In this document: in pieces, positions 60,084 to 64,000 of the stretch
How positions within the stretch are numbered: position 1 is the stretch's first letter
How the letters are laid out: every line of letters starts with the position of its first letter
Assembly: GCF_014137855.1 (NCBI RefSeq)
Contig: NZ_JACGWT010000005.1
Location: 372,001 to 436,000, forward strand
Length of the DNA stretch: 64,000 nucleotides
Direction of reading: 5' to 3'
Origin: Microlunatus kandeliicorticis
GTDB taxonomy: Bacteria; Actinomycetota; Actinomycetes; Propionibacteriales; Propionibacteriaceae
Notes under the pieces: model-generated
The model's input: the letters and a program-made list of their open reading frames with translations, nothing else
What the model was told of the DNA's origin: nothing
The model's database searches: none
Translations under genes and position numbers: made by a program

Positions 60084-60101
60084 CTTTTGATCGTTCAAAA
60101 G
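60084..60101. promoter_or_regulatory. Candidate repressor operator
   Basis: CTTTTGA-TCGT-TCAAAAG is a perfect 7-4-7 inverted repeat directly downstream of the -10 element. Its form resembles operators of DeoR- or LacI-type sugar regulators. Position suggests repression. Confidence 0.55.
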
Positions 60102-60170
60102 ACCGCTGCACGGGGCCTGCCTGCGCGCCGCGACCCGCACGGTCGACCGTCCAGAACACAGGAGTTGTGG

Positions 60171-62852
60171 ATGCCGGATCACATCCGTCCGCCGATCGCG
60201 TCCCCCGCGCCCACCCGGCGCCGCCGCCGACCGCGCCGGCTGGTCACCACCGCGTGCGCCGTCACCGGCGTCGCCGCCCTGGTCGCCGGGTCGCTCCAGC
60301 CGCTGCCCACCCATGCCGCGCCCGCGGCCGAACCCGTCCTCGATGCCGCCCTGGTCCGCTCCCCCGAGCTGTCCGAGACCACCCGGCTGGCCGACCGGCG
60401 GTTCGTGGTCACCGGCGACCGGGCCTGGGAGCTCGGCGCCGCCGACGGTCGCTACCCGGCCGCCGGCTTCCACACCCGCGGCGAGATGGGTGGGTTCTGG
60501 ACGCCGAGCATGAAGATGCTCGACGGGATGTGGTTCGGCATCGACGGCTCCTGGATCGGCGACGGCACCCGGACGACCTCGGGCTGGGGCTACGTCCGCA
60601 CCGACCTGCCCACCACGCAGGGCGTCGCGGCCAGCCGCACCGACTTCGTCCCCGACGGTGTCGGCGGCGTGGTGGTCGGGCTGAGCCTGCGGTCGTCGAC
60701 GGCGAGGACCGTCACGCTGAAGGTGGACGCCCACTCCGAGCTGATGAGCGCCTACCCGTGGGGCGAGAGCACCCCGAGCCAGAAGACCGAGAACCTGCCG
60801 GACACGGCCAGCTCCACCGGACGCAGCCTGCTGTTCCGCGACCGCGGCACCAACCAGGCCGGCTTCCACGACTGGGCGGCGGCCGTCGGCTCGTCGCTCG
60901 ACCCGACTGGGGCCAGCACCGGCACGAACTTCCGCGGCCCGCAGAGCGGGGACGTCGTCTGCCCCGCCTCCGACAGCGGCGCCAGCCAGCCGACCTCCTG
61001 CGACGACACCGCCTACGGCCGGGGCGCGGGCGGCCAGCTGCGCTACCGGGTCCGGCTGACACCGGGCGCCACCCGGACCGTCTGGTTCGCGGTCGGCGGC
61101 TCGCAGAACGGCCCGACCGAGGCGCGGCAGCAGCTCGCCGCCGCGTTGCACCGACCCGCCGAGGCGCTGGCCGCGAAGGTCGCCGCGCGTCGTGCGGTGC
61201 AGGCGGCCAGCCGGGCCAGCCTGCCCGACGCCCCACTGCTCCAGCAGAGCTTCGCCTGGAGCAAGCAGATGCTCGCCGCCTCGGTCCAGCAGTCCGAGGA
61301 CGTCCGGCTGCGGGTCACCAAGGCCGGCACCGCCTATCCGAAGCCGGTGGCCACGCTGCCCGAGATGCGCTGGATCGGGGCCGGTTGGCCCGACTACACC
61401 TGGCTCTTCGGCACCGACGGTGAGTACACCGCGTTCGCGGCCGTCGCCTCCGGTCAGTTCCAGGCCATCGAGGACCACCTGCGGGCCCTGCGCGACGTGT
61501 CGGACGCGGTCAACGACCGCAGCGGCAAGATCGTCCACGAGGTCACCCCGAACGGCGCGGTCTACTTCGGCGCCAACGCCGACGCCGGCAACACCGACGA
61601 GACCGCGAAGTTCCCCTCCACCGTGGCCCTGGTCTACCGGTGGACCGGCGACAAGCGGTTCCTGGCCGACATGTACCCGGCCAGCGTCCGGGCGATGCGC
61701 TACATCGACACCAGACTCGACGCCGACCACGACGGCTGGCCCGAGGGTCTCGGCAACGTCGAGCGTCCGGGGATGGGTCCGGAGAAGCTCGACAACGCCG
61801 TCTACACCGTCCGCGGGTACGCCGACCTGGCCGAGCTGGCGCGGGCCCGCGGGGACCGCGCGACCGCCCGCTGGGCCACCGGCAAGGCGCAGACCCTGAT
61901 CGCGAAATTCGAGCGCGACTGGTGGTACGGCAAGGACGGCGCCCGCAGCTACGCCGACTCGCTCCAGGCCGACAACGCCAAGACCTTCCAGCGGCACTGG
62001 ATCGGGCTGACCCCGACCGACGCCGTGCTGCCGGCGCTGCCCGCGGCCGCCGGGGCGACAGCGCGTCCGGCCGGCCCGCTGGCGTCCTCGGCGCACGCGA
62101 ACACCACGCTCGACCAGCACGAACGCTCCTGCTACACCGGCGCGCTCGGGCTCTACCACACCGGAACCGGCGCGACCACGGACCCGGCCGGCAACCCGGG
62201 CGACACCTGCGACTCCGTCGTCTCCGCGGTGCCGTCGCTGACCGACGTCTTCACGCTGAACTCGTCGATCGCGGCGGTCAGCGAGGGCAACTACGGCCGG
62301 CTCGGGCTCGACCAGCAGCGCCGGTACCTGACGGGCAGCGCCAGGGCCCAGCTCGACCCGTCGCTGTGGGAGATGCCGGGAGCCATGCCGGAGATCGTGC
62401 CCGGCGGGGACGGCGACGCGAACATCGACAAGCTGTTCACCGAGCGGTCGATGGTGATGCAGGCCTGGGGCGCGTACGGCATCCTCTGGCCGGTCGTCCA
62501 CCAGTGGCTCGGCGTCTCGCCCGATCTCGGCCACGGCCGCGTCGCGGTGGTGCCGCAGCTGCCGGCCGACCAGCAGCGGGCGGCGCTCTCCGACGTCCGG
62601 CTGGGCGGCAGCCGGGCCCTCGACGTCAACGCCCGGCATCTCGGGAACCGCTGGACCACCACGGTGACCCGGCACGGTCGGATCGGTCTGACGGTCGGCG
62701 CCGTGTTGCCCGCTGGTACTCAGGTGGTGCGTGCCACACTGAACGGAAAGGCAGTCCGGGTGCAGTCGACCCGCACGACCCGTGGCCTGGAGGTCACCCA
62801 CAAGCTGCCGGAGGGACGTGGCACCACGCAGCTGGTCATCGTGACCCGCTGA
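60171..62852 (+). CDS. Secreted six-hairpin glycosidase-superfamily protein
   Basis: An 893-residue secreted protein. The N-terminus has a twin-Arg-rich run (TRRRRRPRRL) before a hydrophobic segment ending THAAPAA, so export is by Sec or Tat. The middle (about 380-770) shows the alternating helices of an (alpha/alpha)6 barrel, with WPDYTWLFGTDGEYTAFA (about 405-422), KFPSTVALVYRWTGD and DHDGWPEGLGNVE, and acidic residues suited to glycoside hydrolysis. The C-terminal region is beta-rich. The exact GH family and substrate are not clear to me. The ATG at 60171 has AGGAG upstream. Confidence 0.78.
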   Translation: MPDHIRPPIASPAPTRRRRRPRRLVTTACAVTGVAALVAGSLQPLPTHAAPAAEPVLDAALVRSPELSETTRLADRRFVVTGDRAWELGAADGRYPAAGFHTRGEMGGFWTPSMKMLDGMWFGIDGSWIGDGTRTTSGWGYVRTDLPTTQGVAASRTDFVPDGVGGVVVGLSLRSSTARTVTLKVDAHSELMSAYPWGESTPSQKTENLPDTASSTGRSLLFRDRGTNQAGFHDWAAAVGSSLDPTGASTGTNFRGPQSGDVVCPASDSGASQPTSCDDTAYGRGAGGQLRYRVRLTPGATRTVWFAVGGSQNGPTEARQQLAAALHRPAEALAAKVAARRAVQAASRASLPDAPLLQQSFAWSKQMLAASVQQSEDVRLRVTKAGTAYPKPVATLPEMRWIGAGWPDYTWLFGTDGEYTAFAAVASGQFQAIEDHLRALRDVSDAVNDRSGKIVHEVTPNGAVYFGANADAGNTDETAKFPSTVALVYRWTGDKRFLADMYPASVRAMRYIDTRLDADHDGWPEGLGNVERPGMGPEKLDNAVYTVRGYADLAELARARGDRATARWATGKAQTLIAKFERDWWYGKDGARSYADSLQADNAKTFQRHWIGLTPTDAVLPALPAAAGATARPAGPLASSAHANTTLDQHERSCYTGALGLYHTGTGATTDPAGNPGDTCDSVVSAVPSLTDVFTLNSSIAAVSEGNYGRLGLDQQRRYLTGSARAQLDPSLWEMPGAMPEIVPGGDGDANIDKLFTERSMVMQAWGAYGILWPVVHQWLGVSPDLGHGRVAVVPQLPADQQRAALSDVRLGGSRALDVNARHLGNRWTTTVTRHGRIGLTVGAVLPAGTQVVRATLNGKAVRVQSTRTTRGLEVTHKLPEGRGTTQLVIVTR

Positions 62853-62989
62853 CGCCCGTCCCGGTCTCCGGCGAGTCTGGCGGGGGCGGTGGTCGATCGC
62901 CAATCCCCCGGCGACAGTCCCCACCCAGGAGCCACTCGCGGACCGCGGGCTCGCCGGAGACCACCGGTATCAATTCTCGTTCGCCTGCT

Positions 62990-63092
62990 CCCTTCGACAG
63001 GCTCAGGGCACGGTGGTGGGGCGCGCTCAGGGCACGGTGGTGGGGTGCGCTCAGGGCACCGTGGTGGGCAGGGCTCAGTACACGGTGGCGGA
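62990..63092. repeat. Cluster E of extragenic hairpin repeats
   Basis: One full element CCCTTCGACAGGCTCAGGG (62990-63008) followed by three partial copies of GCTCAGGGCACGGTGGTGGG type. It fills the gap between the glycosidase-like gene and the converging amidohydrolase gene. Confidence 0.8.
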
Positions 63093-63113
63093 GCGCGCAG
63101 TTCCTGATGTCGG

Positions 63114-64000
63114 TCAGGGGCCGACCCGCACGCCGCGGAGCAGCACGTGCCGCGGACGCCGCAGGGCGGAGAGGTCGGCCCGCGGGTCGGTGTCGAGGAC
63201 CAACAGGTCGGCGGGCGCGCCCGGGGCCAGTCGAGCGGCCCGGCCGAGCCAGGCCCGGGCAGCCCACGAACCGGCGGCGAGCGCACCGGCCGGGCCCAGC
63301 ACCGTGCTCAACGCGTCGATCTCGTCGCGGATCCGACCGTGCGGTTGGTAGCCGCCCGCGTCGGTGCCGGCGTAGATCGGCACCCCGGCGTCGCGGGCCT
63401 GCCCGAACCGGTCGAGCCGGCTGCGGTAGAGCGACCGCATGTGCGCGGCGTAGGTCGGGAACCTGGCCTCGCCCGCGGCGGCGAAGCTCTCGAAGTTCTC
63501 CAGCTGCACCAGGGTGGGCACCAGCGCCACCCGGCGCTCGGCCATCCGCGCGATCGTCGGTGCGGTGATCCCGGTGCCGTGCTCGAGCCCGTCGATGCCC
63601 GCCTCGACCAGCTCGGCCGCCGCCTGCTCACCGAACACGTGCGCGGTGACCCGGCAGCCGAGTTCGTGCGCCCGGGCGATCGCCGCCCGGGCCACCTCGG
63701 TCGGCCACAGCGGCGCCAGGTCGCCCCCGGTCCGGTCGATCCAGTCCCCGACCAGCTTGATCCAGCCGTCCGAGCGGGCGGCCTGCCGCTCGACCGCGGC
63801 CACCAAATCCTCGGGGTCGACCTCGTCGGCGTAGTGGCGGATGTAGCGCTTGGGCCGGGCGATGTGCCGACCGGCCCGGATCAGGTGCGGCAGGTCGTCG
63901 CGGGCGTCGATCCACCGGGTGTCGGCCGGTGACCCGGCGTCGCGGAGCAGCAGCGCGCCGGCGTCGCGGTCGGCGAGCGCCTGCCCCTCGGCCTCGGCCC
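63114..64000 (-). CDS. Amidohydrolase-family protein (imidazolonepropionase/prolidase-like), 5' end cut off
   Basis: The frame is open through the right edge, so 295 C-terminal residues are visible and the start lies outside. Metal-site residues of the amidohydrolase barrel are present: a carboxylated-Lys candidate in GWIKLVGDW, His in TAHVFGEQ, His in DGLEHGTG and Asp in YAGTDAGGY. The end PADLLVLDTDPRADLSALRRP is the usual C-terminal beta-sandwich. Substrates of this group include dipeptides and cyclic amides. An apparent start at 63806 (TTG) is internal to the gene. Confidence 0.88.
   Translation of the reverse strand, partial: AEAEGQALADRDAGALLLRDAGSPADTRWIDARDDLPHLIRAGRHIARPKRYIRHYADEVDPEDLVAAVERQAARSDGWIKLVGDWIDRTGGDLAPLWPTEVARAAIARAHELGCRVTAHVFGEQAAAELVEAGIDGLEHGTGITAPTIARMAERRVALVPTLVQLENFESFAAAGEARFPTYAAHMRSLYRSRLDRFGQARDAGVPIYAGTDAGGYQPHGRIRDEIDALSTVLGPAGALAAGSWAARAWLGRAARLAPGAPADLLVLDTDPRADLSALRRPRHVLLRGVRVGP

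Noticed and set aside
57316-62924. Very long open frames opposite real genes (for example 924 and 1057 residues at 57316-60090 and 59751-62924)
   Set aside because: They lie antisense to genes with clear domains, are Arg/Gly/Pro/His-rich with no motif, and are the usual by-product of very high third-position GC.

Overview
The window is a GC-rich (roughly 70% or more), densely packed stretch of chromosome from an actinobacterium (Actinomycetota). This rests on the base composition, the many GTG starts, a DUF2469 gene beside rnhB, tandem lepB genes, an S16/KH/RimM/TrmD operon, a MecA_N-type penicillin-binding lipoprotein and a single-anchor (SdhC-type) succinate dehydrogenase. A Propionibacteriales-like host (Microlunatus/Friedmanniella type) is my guess from overall gene content and is not proven. 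I see no integrase, transposase, phage gene, plasmid gene or CRISPR array.

Layout. 0-5.3 kb: an M20 peptidase (cut by the window start), an APH-type kinase, a VIT/CCC1 metal transporter behind two metal-regulator-like operators, tRNA-Leu(GAG), an MFS exporter and an aldo/keto reductase. 5.4-10.5 kb: a glycoconjugate cluster with a UDP-sulfoquinovose synthase-like enzyme, a GtrA flippase-like protein, a fused GT-C/GT2 glycosyltransferase and a second sugar-nucleotide epimerase. 10.9-16.1 kb: a kinase-degenerate ROK regulator, a PknH_C-like anchored protein, a VTT/DedA-like membrane protein, MurQ and an RpiR-family (MurR-like) regulator, i.e. MurNAc-6-P recycling. 16.3-19.1 kb: a KdpD/KdpE-like pair without a kdp pump and without the KdpD N-terminal domain. 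19.1-24.2 kb: dienelactone hydrolase, trans-aconitate methyltransferase behind a TamR-like operator, two small proteins, and an ATP-grasp/esterase/membrane-protein trio. 24.4-27.5 kb: a penicillin-binding lipoprotein and a methyltransferase.

27.7-54.9 kb holds what is normally one block (rpsP-khpA-rimM-trmD-rplS-lepB-rnhB-yraN-comM-dprA), all on the minus strand and in the expected order. Here it is split between trmD and rplS by about 18 kb carrying an ABC-F protein, sdhCAB, def, a peptide ABC transporter, a GH25 lysozyme, an SGNH hydrolase and a convergent two-component pair. TrmD also carries a C-terminal GNAT acetyltransferase. 55-64 kb: a second dienelactone hydrolase, an ABC permease with a 960-residue hydrolase-plus-ATPase fusion, a large secreted six-hairpin glycosidase-like protein and an amidohydrolase cut by the window end.

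A family of short extragenic hairpins with the invariant centre TCGACAGGCTC sits in at least five gene-free gaps. Its flanking stem bases co-vary (GCGCT/AGCGC versus GCCCT/AGGGC), which argues for selection on a folded structure. The observations I rate highest are the sulfoquinovose-type cluster, the split translation block with its TrmD-GNAT fusion, the membrane-spanning hydrolase-ATPase fusion, the covarying hairpins, and an oppB gene whose best start codon appears to be ATC.
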